Shown here: positions 1 through 7,780 of the stretch, piece by piece
How positions within the stretch are numbered: the first letter of the stretch is position 1
How the letters are laid out: the number at the start of each line of letters is the position of its first letter
Source of the DNA: Rubrivivax sp.
Lineage (GTDB): Bacteria; Pseudomonadota; Gammaproteobacteria; Burkholderiales; Burkholderiaceae_C
DNA: 64,000 bases
Direction of reading: 5' to 3'
Assembly: GCA_016789955.1 (NCBI GenBank)
Contig: JAEUPB010000094.1
Span: 33,262-97,261 of the forward strand
Position numbers and translations under genes: made by a program
Notes under the pieces: model-generated
Databases searched by the model: none
What the model saw: only the letters and a program-made list of their open reading frames with translations
Told to the model about the DNA's origin: nothing

Positions 1-14
1 GGCGCCAGCTGCCG

Positions 15-2654
15 ATGCGCGCGTGGGCCGGGGCGTGGCGGCGATGGCCGCTGGCCGTGGCACTGGGCGCGGTGCTGCTGGCGTCGCTGCTGCCGGCCCC
101 GCTGGCCGATGCGCAGCGCGTGTCCGACGTGCGCGGCACGCGCCACAACCTGTCCACCAGCGGGCCCGGCAGCACGCACGCGGCACCCAGCGGCGGCACC
201 AGCGAGGTCTGCGTGTTCTGCCACACGCCGCACAGCGCCACGCGGCAGGACGAGGGCGGCACGCCGCTGCGCTCGCCGCTGTGGAACCGGCGCGTGCCGG
301 CCGGCACCACGTACACGCCGTACACCTCGAGCACGCTGGACGCGCAGAGCATCGCCGACGGCTTCGCGGCCACGCCGGGCGGCAGCAGCAAGCTGTGCCT
401 GTCGTGCCACGACGGCACGCTGGCGCTGGGCAACGTCAACGTGCTCAACGGGCAGGCCAACGCAACCATTCCGATGACGGGCACCGGCCCCGGCGGCACG
501 ATGCCGCCCGGCCAGGGCGCCACCACCGGGTTCACGCGCTTCCTCGGCACCGACCTGCGCAACGACCACCCGATCTCGGTGAGCTACACCACCGCGCTCG
601 CGCAGCGCGACGGCGAACTGCGGGTGGTCGACGGCCAGCAGCGCTGGCCGCCGGGTTCCACCGGCAGCGCCAGCGTGATCGGCGTGCGCGCCAGCGGCTA
701 CAAGCCGCTGCTGCCGCTGGAGCCCACCGGCGCGGGGTCGCTGGGCCAGCTGCAGTGCGCCACCTGCCACGACCCGCACCTGCGCGAGCTCGACACCACC
801 CAGGGCAACCCGAAGTTCCTGCGTGCGTCTCGCTTCCAGGAGGTGGCGCCGACCGCCGCACCGAACCTCGACGGCGACATCCTCTGCCTGTCCTGCCACG
901 ACAAGAACGGCGGCTTCGGCATCTGGGCGCAGTCGGCGCACGCGCGCCCCGACGTGGCCGAGGAGACCTACCGCAGCACGTCCGCAGCGCTGCGCGAGTT
1001 CCCCGACGGGCTGCCGGTGTGGAAGGCCGCGTGCCTCAACTGCCACGACACCCACACCGCGCAGGGCGCGCGGCGGCTGACGCGCGAAGGCGTGGACGGT
1101 GCGCAGATCGGCGGCAGCCCGCTGGCTGCGCGCCAGGGCGGCGGCCCGGCGCTGGAGAACACCTGCTACCAGTGCCACACCAGCGCGGCGCGCTCGGCGC
1201 TGAACAGCGTGGTGCAGGTGCCCGACATCGAGTCGGCGTTCTCGCTGCGCATCCGCATGCCCATCACCACCGTGGAGCAGGGTGCCGCGGAGGAGCCGCA
1301 CGATCCATCGTCGTCGTTCTCCGAGCCGGCCATCGACTGCACCACCGCCACCAACCGCTGCGGTGCCGACGGCATCGAGCCCGCGACGAAGCTCGCGCAG
1401 CGCCACGCCGAGTGCACCGACTGCCACAACCCGCACCGCGTGATCCGCAACCGTCTGTTCAACGCCAACCCCGGCGTGCCCGACGCGAAGGGCACGCACC
1501 GCAACGATCCGACCTCGGGCTACACCGTCAGCAACCTCGCCAGCGGCGTGCTGCGCGGGGCCTGGGGCGTGGAGCCGGTGTACGGCTCGGCATCGTTCCA
1601 CGTCGACCCGGGCGCCTTCACCGTGAAGCGCGGCGACCCGGGCGCGAGCGTGGGCACCGCGGCGAGCCAGAGCTACGTGACGCGCGAGTACCAGATCTGC
1701 CTGAAGTGCCATAGCAACCACGCCTACGGCAACACCGCGCCGCTGCTGGGTCGGCCCGGCGGCACGTCCTCCGGCACCAACAACCTCACGCGCTACACCA
1801 ACCAGGCACGCGAACTGCAGCCACCGGCGGCGCATCGCGGCGGCGGCATCGGCGACGTGAAGAACCTCGGCAGCAACGGCGGCGCCGGCAGCAACTACAA
1901 CAGCGGCAACCACCGCTCGTGGCACCCGGTGATCGAGAGCACTGGCCGAGACATCGCGCGGCGCGGCATCACCGCCGGCAAGAACCCGTGGGTGCTGCCG
2001 TGGTCGAACAGCGGCTCGGTGGGTGCGCAGACGATGTATTGCAGCGACTGCCACGGCTCGCGCGCGACGACGCCCGGCTCGCTCGCACCCGACAGCGGCG
2101 TGGCCGGCCCGCACGGCTCGCAGAACGACTTCCTGCTCAAGGCGCCGTTCAACGCCAGCGACCCCAGCCTGTGCTTCAAGTGCCACGAGCGCGAGGTCTA
2201 CTCGCCCACCGGCGACAGCCGCAAGAGCGGCTTTTGGACCGGCTTCTGCTGCCGCGGCGGCCGCGGCGATGGCAACGACCAGCTGCACTGGTTCCACTGG
2301 AACAAGATCCTCTCGTCCGACCCCGGCCGCGTGCTGAAGTGCAACTGGTGCCACGCCGCCGTGCCGCACGGCTGGAAGAACAAGGCGCTGCTGGTCAACC
2401 TCAACGACGTCGGCGAGGAAGCGGGACTCGCCAGCGGCAACCGCGAATTCCGCAGCAGCGCGTCGGCGCATGCCTACAACCAGGAGCCCTACTACCTCAA
2501 TGCGAAGGTCAAGATCCGCACCTTCGCCACCAGCGGCAACTGGAGCGACGCCAACTGCGGCTCGGCCAACTCGCCCACGCAGTTCGGCACCAACACCAAC
2601 AGCAACCAGACCGGCAAGGACTGGATGAAGGACGTGTGCAGCAACCCGCCATGA
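15..2654 (+). CDS. exported 11-haem c-type cytochrome (doubled CXXCH type)
   Basis: Large periplasmic or cell-surface electron carrier of 879 residues. A basic N-terminus and hydrophobic stretch (residues 13-33, ending ADAQ) form a clear Sec signal peptide. Eleven CXXCH haem c motifs begin at about residues 66, 128, 248, 291, 340, 384, 467, 562, 676, 720 and 776. Several are followed by D/N/T-P-H, the pattern of doubled-CXXCH cytochromes. The long haem-poor stretch around 570-670 is rich in Gly/Asn. The stop codon overlaps the start of the ResB-like gene (ATGA), so it is translationally coupled to cytochrome maturation genes. The electron donor and acceptor cannot be told from sequence. Since only 14 bases precede it, the operon probably starts to the left. 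Multihaem identity is certain; the respiratory role is inferred. Confidence 0.93.
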   Translation: MRAWAGAWRRWPLAVALGAVLLASLLPAPLADAQRVSDVRGTRHNLSTSGPGSTHAAPSGGTSEVCVFCHTPHSATRQDEGGTPLRSPLWNRRVPAGTTYTPYTSSTLDAQSIADGFAATPGGSSKLCLSCHDGTLALGNVNVLNGQANATIPMTGTGPGGTMPPGQGATTGFTRFLGTDLRNDHPISVSYTTALAQRDGELRVVDGQQRWPPGSTGSASVIGVRASGYKPLLPLEPTGAGSLGQLQCATCHDPHLRELDTTQGNPKFLRASRFQEVAPTAAPNLDGDILCLSCHDKNGGFGIWAQSAHARPDVAEETYRSTSAALREFPDGLPVWKAACLNCHDTHTAQGARRLTREGVDGAQIGGSPLAARQGGGPALENTCYQCHTSAARSALNSVVQVPDIESAFSLRIRMPITTVEQGAAEEPHDPSSSFSEPAIDCTTATNRCGADGIEPATKLAQRHAECTDCHNPHRVIRNRLFNANPGVPDAKGTHRNDPTSGYTVSNLASGVLRGAWGVEPVYGSASFHVDPGAFTVKRGDPGASVGTAASQSYVTREYQICLKCHSNHAYGNTAPLLGRPGGTSSGTNNLTRYTNQARELQPPAAHRGGGIGDVKNLGSNGGAGSNYNSGNHRSWHPVIESTGRDIARRGITAGKNPWVLPWSNSGSVGAQTMYCSDCHGSRATTPGSLAPDSGVAGPHGSQNDFLLKAPFNASDPSLCFKCHEREVYSPTGDSRKSGFWTGFCCRGGRGDGNDQLHWFHWNKILSSDPGRVLKCNWCHAAVPHGWKNKALLVNLNDVGEEAGLASGNREFRSSASAHAYNQEPYYLNAKVKIRTFATSGNWSDANCGSANSPTQFGTNTNSNQTGKDWMKDVCSNPP

Positions 2655-3682
2655 ACGCCGACACGTCGATCGCCCGGGCGTCGGCCACGCGCGGCCCCGC
2701 GCTGCGCCGCATCGCGTGGCGCCTGGTGGCGCATGCCGGCTCCACCCGCACGCTGCTGGCGCTGCTGGCGCTGCTGGCGGCGGTGGTCTTCGCGCGGCCG
2801 GCCTGGGCGCCGCTGGCCGCGGTGCTTGGTCTGCTGGGAGCGTGCCTGGCGGCGGCGCTGGGGGTGCATCCGCGGCTGCGGCGGCAGCCGGCGCTGCTGG
2901 TGACGCATCTCGCGCTGGTCGCGCTGGTGGTGCTGGTCGGACTGGGCCGGCTGCTGGCGCTGGACGGCCGCTTCGAGCTGACGCAGGGCGTGGCCTTCGA
3001 CGGCCAACTGCTCGACGGCGAGCGCGGCGCCTGGCACCGCGAGCGGCTGCACGCGCTGCGCTTCCGGCATCACGGGTTCGAGGTCGACTACGCGGCCGGC
3101 CGCCGGCGCGGCGCCACGCGCAACGCCGTCGAGTGGCTCGACGACGAAGGCCGCACGCATGCCGCGGTGATCGGCGACCACCGGCCGCTGGTGATCGACG
3201 GGCACCGCATCTACACGAGCCCGAACAAGGGCTATGCGCCGCTGCTGCGATGGCTGCCCGAGGGCGGTGGCGAGCCGGTGGTGGGCGCGGTCCACCTGCC
3301 GAGCTACCCGGCGCAGGAGCTGCGCCAGTGGCGCGCGTGGACGCTGCCCGGCGCCGCCGAAGCATGGGTGCAGCTCGACCTCGACGGCGAGGAGCCGATC
3401 GCCCGCGACGCGCCTGCCGTGTTCCGCCTGCCGCAGCGTCCTCGCCTGGTGGTGCGCGTGGCCGGCGTGCGCGCCGTGCTGGCGCCGGGCGACGAGCTGG
3501 CGGTGCCCGGCGGGCGGCTGCGCTTCGAGGCGTTGACGACGTGGATGGGCTACCGCATCAGCCACGACCCGACGCTGCCGTGGCTGCTGGCCGTCGCGTT
3601 GCTGGCCTGCGCCGCGATGGCCTGGCACTGGGTGGCGGCCTGCCGCGACACGCTTGCGCGACCGGAGCGACACGATGGATGA
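2651..3682 (+). CDS. ResB-like cytochrome c biogenesis protein
   Basis: Protein of 343 residues, shorter than standard ResB/Ccs1. It has a pair of N-terminal membrane segments (about 35-55 and 60-100), a large periplasmic domain, and a C-terminal membrane segment (about 312-330) after the WMGYRISHDP stretch typical of ResB-like proteins. ResB works with CcsA in System II to deliver haem across the membrane and ligate it to apocytochromes. The ATG overlaps the stop of the 11-haem cytochrome and the C-terminus overlaps the CcsA-like start, so the three genes form one translational unit. The compact form resembles ResB-like proteins found beside multihaem cytochromes in other bacteria and may be a dedicated system for this cytochrome (inference). 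Confidence 0.8.
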   Translation: MNADTSIARASATRGPALRRIAWRLVAHAGSTRTLLALLALLAAVVFARPAWAPLAAVLGLLGACLAAALGVHPRLRRQPALLVTHLALVALVVLVGLGRLLALDGRFELTQGVAFDGQLLDGERGAWHRERLHALRFRHHGFEVDYAAGRRRGATRNAVEWLDDEGRTHAAVIGDHRPLVIDGHRIYTSPNKGYAPLLRWLPEGGGEPVVGAVHLPSYPAQELRQWRAWTLPGAAEAWVQLDLDGEEPIARDAPAVFRLPQRPRLVVRVAGVRAVLAPGDELAVPGGRLRFEALTTWMGYRISHDPTLPWLLAVALLACAAMAWHWVAACRDTLARPERHDG

Positions 3683-4436
3683 GGCGTTGCTGCTTCGGGG
3701 CGCCCTCGCGGGCTATGGCGCGGCCTTCGCGGGCGGGCGCTGGCCGCGCGCGGCCCAAGCGATGCTCGCCGCCGCAGTGGGGCTGCACACCGGCGCGCTG
3801 GCGCTGCGCTGGGCCGCCCATGGCCACGGGCCGTTCACCACGCTGCACGAGGTGCTGAGTTCCAACCTCTGGAGCCTGGCGCTGATCTTCCTGGCCGCCG
3901 CGGCGCGCTGGCCGGAGGTGCGTGCTGCGTGGCGCGCGGCGTGGCCGGTGCTGGCGCTGCTGGCCGCATGGTTGCTGGCCTCCGACGGCGGGCGCGGCCA
4001 CTTCCCGGCCACTTACGCCACCACGCTGCTGTACCTGCACGCGGTGGCCGGCAAGCTGTTCCTCGGGCTGTTGCTGGTGGCGGTGGCGCTGGCGCTGCTG
4101 CCGCTCGCGCGGAGCACGCCGGCGGCGATGGCGCAGCGCGCAGGTGCGCTGGCCTGGGCCTTCGCGGGCGCCGCGTTCGTCGCCGAGAGCCTGATGCTCG
4201 TGATCGGCGCGGCCTGGGCACAGGACGCCTGGGGCCGCTACTGGGCCTGGGATCCGCTGGAGACCTGGGCCTTCGCGACCTGGCTCGCGCTGGCCGCGGC
4301 GCTGCATGCGCGCCATGCGCAGGGGCCGGCCGCGAAGCGCCACGCGCTGTGGCTGGCGGGCGTGTTCGTGATCGCCTTCCTGACCTTCTTCGGCGTGCCG
4401 TTCCTGAGCGCCGCGCCGCACCAGGGGGCGCTGTGA
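3675..4436 (+). CDS. ccsA: CcsA/CcsB-family cytochrome c assembly protein
   Basis: Polytopic membrane protein of 253 residues with about seven or eight hydrophobic segments. The diagnostic tryptophan-rich WWD-type motif, WGRYWAWDPLETW, lies near residues 184-196. Conserved histidines occur in the HEVLSSNLW and LYLHAVAGK contexts. It is the haem-handling partner of ResB in System II cytochrome c synthesis. The ATG at 3675 overlaps the end of the ResB-like gene by 8 bases and was preferred over an upstream in-frame start that would lie deeper inside resB. The next gene begins at an overlapping GTGA. This is a strong family assignment. Specificity for the upstream multihaem cytochrome is inferred from the operon. 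Confidence 0.88.
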   Translation: MDEALLLRGALAGYGAAFAGGRWPRAAQAMLAAAVGLHTGALALRWAAHGHGPFTTLHEVLSSNLWSLALIFLAAAARWPEVRAAWRAAWPVLALLAAWLLASDGGRGHFPATYATTLLYLHAVAGKLFLGLLLVAVALALLPLARSTPAAMAQRAGALAWAFAGAAFVAESLMLVIGAAWAQDAWGRYWAWDPLETWAFATWLALAAALHARHAQGPAAKRHALWLAGVFVIAFLTFFGVPFLSAAPHQGAL

Positions 4437-5032
4437 GGCCCAGGCCCGCCGCTGCGATCGGGCCGGTGCCGCCGGTGCGCCGCCGTGCGCTCGCGCTGGG
4501 CACGCTGGCGCTGGTGCTGCTCGCCGCGGGCTCGCTGGACCGTCGCACGCGCGAGGCGCTGTCGCCGCCTGCGGAGCCGGCGGCCGCCGAGCGCCCGGCC
4601 ACGCGCGCCACGGCCCACGATGCCGAGGTGCGCCGCCGCTTCGACGCCGCGGTGGTGATGCTGCACGCGCGCCAGTACGAGCACGCCGCCACCGCGCTGC
4701 ACCGCGTGCTGGCGCTGGCCCCCGCGATGCCCGAGGCGCACGTGAACATGGGCTACGCGCTGCTGGGCCTGCAGCGGCCGAAGGCGGCGCGAGACTTCTT
4801 CGACAGCGCGATCGCGCTGGACCCCGCACAGGCCAATGCGTACCACGGCCTGGCGCTGGCCTGGGAAGCGATGGGCGACCTCGCGATGGCCACCGGCGCG
4901 ATGCGCAGCTACCTGCACCTGGCGCGCCACGAGCGGCCGGAGCACCTGCGCCGCGCGCGCGCCGCGCTGTGGGAGTGGGAGACGGCTCGGGAGTCGGCCG
5001 CTGCCGCGGGCGCGGCCTCGGCGCCGCGCTGA
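4433..5032 (+). CDS. membrane-anchored TPR-repeat protein
   Basis: Protein of 199 residues starting at GTG 4433, which overlaps the ccsA stop. One N-terminal membrane segment (about residues 20-35) is followed by a helical region with at least two TPR units. In these, YEHAATALHRVLALAP, HVNMGYALLGL and YHGLALAWEAMGDL show the TPR spacing of small and large residues. The domain probably faces the periplasm. TPR proteins in cytochrome maturation clusters usually hold apocytochromes, as in CcmH/NrfG-type proteins. Position directly before ccmI supports that role, though no catalytic motif is present. The Ala-rich tail is unremarkable. Function is inferred from context. Confidence 0.72.
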   Translation: MRPRPAAAIGPVPPVRRRALALGTLALVLLAAGSLDRRTREALSPPAEPAAAERPATRATAHDAEVRRRFDAAVVMLHARQYEHAATALHRVLALAPAMPEAHVNMGYALLGLQRPKAARDFFDSAIALDPAQANAYHGLALAWEAMGDLAMATGAMRSYLHLARHERPEHLRRARAALWEWETARESAAAAGAASAPR

Positions 5033-5066
5033 CGTTCGCCGCACGCTCGCCGGCCCGCCGAGAAGC

Positions 5067-5082
5067 TGGCCGGCGTCTTGCA
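5067..5082 (+). promoter_or_regulatory. candidate sigma-54 (-24/-12) promoter upstream of ccmI
   Basis: The sequence TGGCCGGCGTCTTGCA has GG and GC exactly ten bases apart and matches the sigma-54 consensus TGGCACGNNNNTTGCA at all but two defined positions. It lies about 100 bases before the ccmI start, in the only sizeable gap of this operon. A sigma-54 activator is encoded 4 kb downstream. Confidence 0.55.
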
Positions 5083-5130
5083 ACGTGCGGGGCATGCGCC
5101 GCGCAGCACCCGCGTCACCCCGGCTGGACG

Positions 5131-5146
5131 TTCCCGTTTCCGGGAA
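5131..5146 (+). other. short perfect hairpin in the ccmI leader
   Basis: TTCCCG and CGGGAA form a 6-bp inverted repeat around a TTTC loop. It lies downstream of the candidate sigma-54 promoter and 37 bases before the ccmI ATG. It could be a leader hairpin or an operator, and nothing further can be said from sequence. Confidence 0.35.
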
Positions 5147-5182
5147 TCGCTTCCTGCGCGCGGGGATTGCCGGAGTGCCGAG

Positions 5183-6460
5183 ATGACGGTGTTCTGGCTC
5201 GTCGTCGCGATGTTCATCGCCGGTGCGCTGCTGTTCGTGCTGCCGCCGCTGCTCAGCCCGCCGGTGCCGGCGCCGCACGCGGCCGGCGACGTGAACCGTG
5301 CCGTGCTGGGTGACCAGCGGCGCGAGGCCCGTGCCGACGCCGAGGCCGGCCTGCTCGATGCTGCCGGGCTCGCGCGGCTCGACCGCGAGACGCTGCGCCG
5401 CGAGGCCGAGGACGCCGCCGGCCCGGCGGTGGCCTTGCAGCCGGCCCCTGCGCGGCGAACCGCGTTTGCGGTGGCGCTGCTGCTGCCGGCGGGCGTGGTG
5501 GCGCTGTACCTGCATCTGGGCCGCCCGCATTCGGTCGAGCCGCGTCTGCGCGCGGCGGAGGCCATCGGACCCGGCGCGCGGCCGTCGGCGGCCGATCGCC
5601 ACGAGATCGGGTCCGGCGAGCTGGAGCAGCGCGTGGCGGCCCTCGTCGAGCGGCTGAAGGCCGATCCGTCGCAGCTGGACGGCTGGGTCATGCTCGGCCG
5701 CTCGTACACCGCGCTGGGCCGCTGGCGCGACGCGATATCGGCGTTCCGCCGCGCGGTGGAACTGCAGCCGCGCGACGCCTCGCTGCTGGCCGACCTCGCC
5801 GACCTGATCGGCATGGCGCAAGGCAAGCGCCTGGCGGGCGAGCCTGCTCGCTACGTGCAGGCCGCGCTCGACGTCGACCCGCGCCACCCGAAGGCGCTGG
5901 CGCTGGCCGGCAGCATCGCGTTCGAGGCGCGCGACTACGCGCAGGCCCGCGGCCACTGGCAGCGGCTGCTCGACGTGCTGCCGGCCGACTCGCCGATGGC
6001 CCGCTCGGTGCGCGGCAGCCTGCAGCAGGTGGCACTGCTCGAGGCTGGCGAGGCGGCGGGCTCGGCGCCCGGAGCGTCCGCCGCCGCTGCCGTGGCCCCG
6101 GCGCGCATCGAAGGCCAGGTCGAGCTGGGCCCGGAGCTGGCCGCCCGCGTCGCGGCGGGCGACACGCTGTACGTCAGCGCTCGGTCGGCCACCGGGCCAC
6201 GCATGCCGCGCGCGGTGCAGCGCCGCACGCTCGACGCCGTGGCGCCGGCGCGCTGGTCGTTCGTGCTCGACGACGGCTCGGCGATCACGCCGCAGCTGCG
6301 GTTGTCGGGGGCCGAGTCGGTGGTCGTCAGCGCGCGCATCAGCCGCAGCGGCAGCGCCACGCCGGCGCCCGGCGACCTGGTCGGCGAGAGCGCACCGCTG
6401 TCGCCGCGCGGTGCGGCGGCGCGCGGCCTGGTGCTGCGCGTCGATCGCGTGCAGCCCTGA
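5183..6460 (+). CDS. ccmI: CcmI-like c-type cytochrome biogenesis chaperone
   Basis: Protein of 425 residues with the full CcmI architecture. There is an N-terminal membrane segment (about 3-24), a cytoplasmic loop with the NRAVLGDQRREA and DRETLRREAEDA leucine-zipper-like pattern, and a second membrane segment (about 94-112). Periplasmic TPR repeats (about 145-260) and a C-terminal CcmI domain follow, containing GDTLYVSARSATGPRMP and LDDGSAITPQLRLS. CcmI normally receives apocytochrome C-termini for the System I ligase CcmFH. Here it sits beside System II genes, an unusual pairing. ATG 5183 was chosen because it starts the first membrane helix; the upstream in-frame extension has no start support. 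Family assignment is strong and the partner is inferred. Confidence 0.85.
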   Translation: MTVFWLVVAMFIAGALLFVLPPLLSPPVPAPHAAGDVNRAVLGDQRREARADAEAGLLDAAGLARLDRETLRREAEDAAGPAVALQPAPARRTAFAVALLLPAGVVALYLHLGRPHSVEPRLRAAEAIGPGARPSAADRHEIGSGELEQRVAALVERLKADPSQLDGWVMLGRSYTALGRWRDAISAFRRAVELQPRDASLLADLADLIGMAQGKRLAGEPARYVQAALDVDPRHPKALALAGSIAFEARDYAQARGHWQRLLDVLPADSPMARSVRGSLQQVALLEAGEAAGSAPGASAAAAVAPARIEGQVELGPELAARVAAGDTLYVSARSATGPRMPRAVQRRTLDAVAPARWSFVLDDGSAITPQLRLSGAESVVVSARISRSGSATPAPGDLVGESAPLSPRGAAARGLVLRVDRVQP

Positions 6461-6533
6461 CGCGGCCCCCGCACCGAGGTGTTGCCCGTGGATCCGCGCC
6501 CCGTCGACAATCCCGCCGTTGCGCCTGCTCACG

Positions 6534-7148
6534 ATGGTCTCGATGCGTCACCGATTGCTCTCCCTCCACGCCGCCGTGCTGTTGTCGCTCGGCGGTATCG
6601 CGCAGGCCCCGGCGCGGGCCCAGGCGCCGGCCGACGAGGCCCCGCGCGCCGCGCTCGAGGAAGCGCGCAAGGCCAGCGGCGAGCTGGTGGCCGGCGTGCG
6701 TGGCGAACTGCTGAAGGCCATCGAGGCCAGCGGCCCGCTGCGCGCGATCGTCGTGTGCAAGTACAGCGTGCCCGAGATCGCGTCATCGATCTCGCGGCGC
6801 TACGGCGCGCGCGTCACGCGCGTCAGCCTCACGCCGCGCAATCCGGCGCTGGGCTGGGGCGACGCCTGGGAGCAACGCGTGCTGATGCAGTTCGACGAGC
6901 GCGTGGCCCGCGGCGAGAAGGCCGAGGGCATGGAGCACCACGAGGTGGTGTCCGAGCCCAGCGGGCGCTTCCTGCGCTACATGCGCGTGCTGCCGATGCA
7001 GCCGGCGTGCATGCACTGCCACGGCCCCGCGGAGCAGATCAGCGAGCCGATCCGGCAGCAGCTCGCACACGAGTACCCGCACGACCGCGCGGTGGGGCTG
7101 GCGGTGGGCAAGGTGCGCGGCGCGGTGACCTACAAGAAGCCGCTGTAG
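6534..7148 (+). CDS. periplasmic c-haem DUF3365 (Tll0287-like) protein
   Basis: Protein of about 204 residues. A signal peptide, hydrophobic from about residue 8 to 25 and ending near ARAQA, is followed by a Tll0287-like/DUF3365 domain. That domain ends with a single haem c motif, CMHCHG. Such domains occur alone or as the sensor part of kinases and bind one c-type haem, making this a candidate redox or gas sensor or a small electron carrier. It lies 73 bases after ccmI and just before the two-component genes. Starts at 6534 and 6543 (MRHRLL) are both possible; neither has a clear ribosome site. Haem binding is strongly indicated by the motif, the sensing role is inference. Confidence 0.78.
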   Translation: MVSMRHRLLSLHAAVLLSLGGIAQAPARAQAPADEAPRAALEEARKASGELVAGVRGELLKAIEASGPLRAIVVCKYSVPEIASSISRRYGARVTRVSLTPRNPALGWGDAWEQRVLMQFDERVARGEKAEGMEHHEVVSEPSGRFLRYMRVLPMQPACMHCHGPAEQISEPIRQQLAHEYPHDRAVGLAVGKVRGAVTYKKPL

Positions 7149-7171
7149 CGCGCGGCGGCCCGGCGCTGCCT

Positions 7172-7720
7172 TCAGCGCCCTTGCTGTTCCAGCCAGCGCC
7201 GCGCGTCCGCGTGGCCTTGCGCGCCGGCACGCGCGATCCACTTGTGCGCCTCCTCGGGCGAAGGCTGCACGCCGCTGCCGGTCAGGAACAGGATGCCCAG
7301 GCTGTACTGCGCCTCGGCGTGCCCTTGCCGCGCGGCCTCGAAGTACCACTGCGCGGCCAGCCGCTGCGCGTCCTGCCCGGCCGGCACCTCGCTGAGCCCG
7401 TAGGCATGCAGGTTGGCGAGGTGGAACTGCGCCTCGGCATGGCCTTGCCGCGCCGCGCGCTCGAACCAGCGCAGCGCCATCGCGTCGCTCTCGCGCACGC
7501 CGTGGCCGTGGTAGTACAGCAGCCCCAGGCGCGTCTGCGCGATCGCGTGTCCCGCGGCTGCCAGCGGCTCCAGCAGCCGCACGGCGGTGGGGTAGTCCTT
7601 GCGCAGCATCGCGGCGTGCGCCTCGTCGAGGCGGTCGGCGCCGGCCGGCGCGGCCTGCAGCGTGCCGGCTGCGGACAATAGGGCGATGGTGATGGCGGCG
7701 GCGAGCGGACGGGCGTGCAT
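7172..7720 (-). CDS. exported Sel1-repeat protein
   Basis: Protein of 182 residues with a signal peptide (hydrophobic about 6-22, ending LQAAPA). Four Sel1-like repeats follow, including AIAQTRLGLLYYHGHGV, AEAQFHLANLHAYG and AEAQYSLGILFLTGSGV. Each repeat has the A-Q/L-G-Y/G pattern of two antiparallel helices. Sel1 proteins act as protein-interaction scaffolds and are often linked to signalling. It is transcribed toward the DUF3365 gene and divergently from the sensor kinase at 7781, with 60 bases between the starts. A second Sel1 protein is encoded at 10778. No catalytic residues are visible. Confidence 0.78.
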   Translation of the reverse strand: MHARPLAAAITIALLSAAGTLQAAPAGADRLDEAHAAMLRKDYPTAVRLLEPLAAAGHAIAQTRLGLLYYHGHGVRESDAMALRWFERAARQGHAEAQFHLANLHAYGLSEVPAGQDAQRLAAQWYFEAARQGHAEAQYSLGILFLTGSGVQPSPEEAHKWIARAGAQGHADARRWLEQQGR

Positions 7721-7780
7721 CGGGGGTCTCCGGGGCTGGCCCGCCGTGCATGCAAGCGCCGTTCCCGCGGCCGGGGCGGC

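Noticed and set aside
5078-5182. N-terminal extension of ccmI
   Set aside because: The upstream in-frame codons overlap the predicted promoter and hairpin and do not resemble CcmI; the family starts at the first membrane helix.
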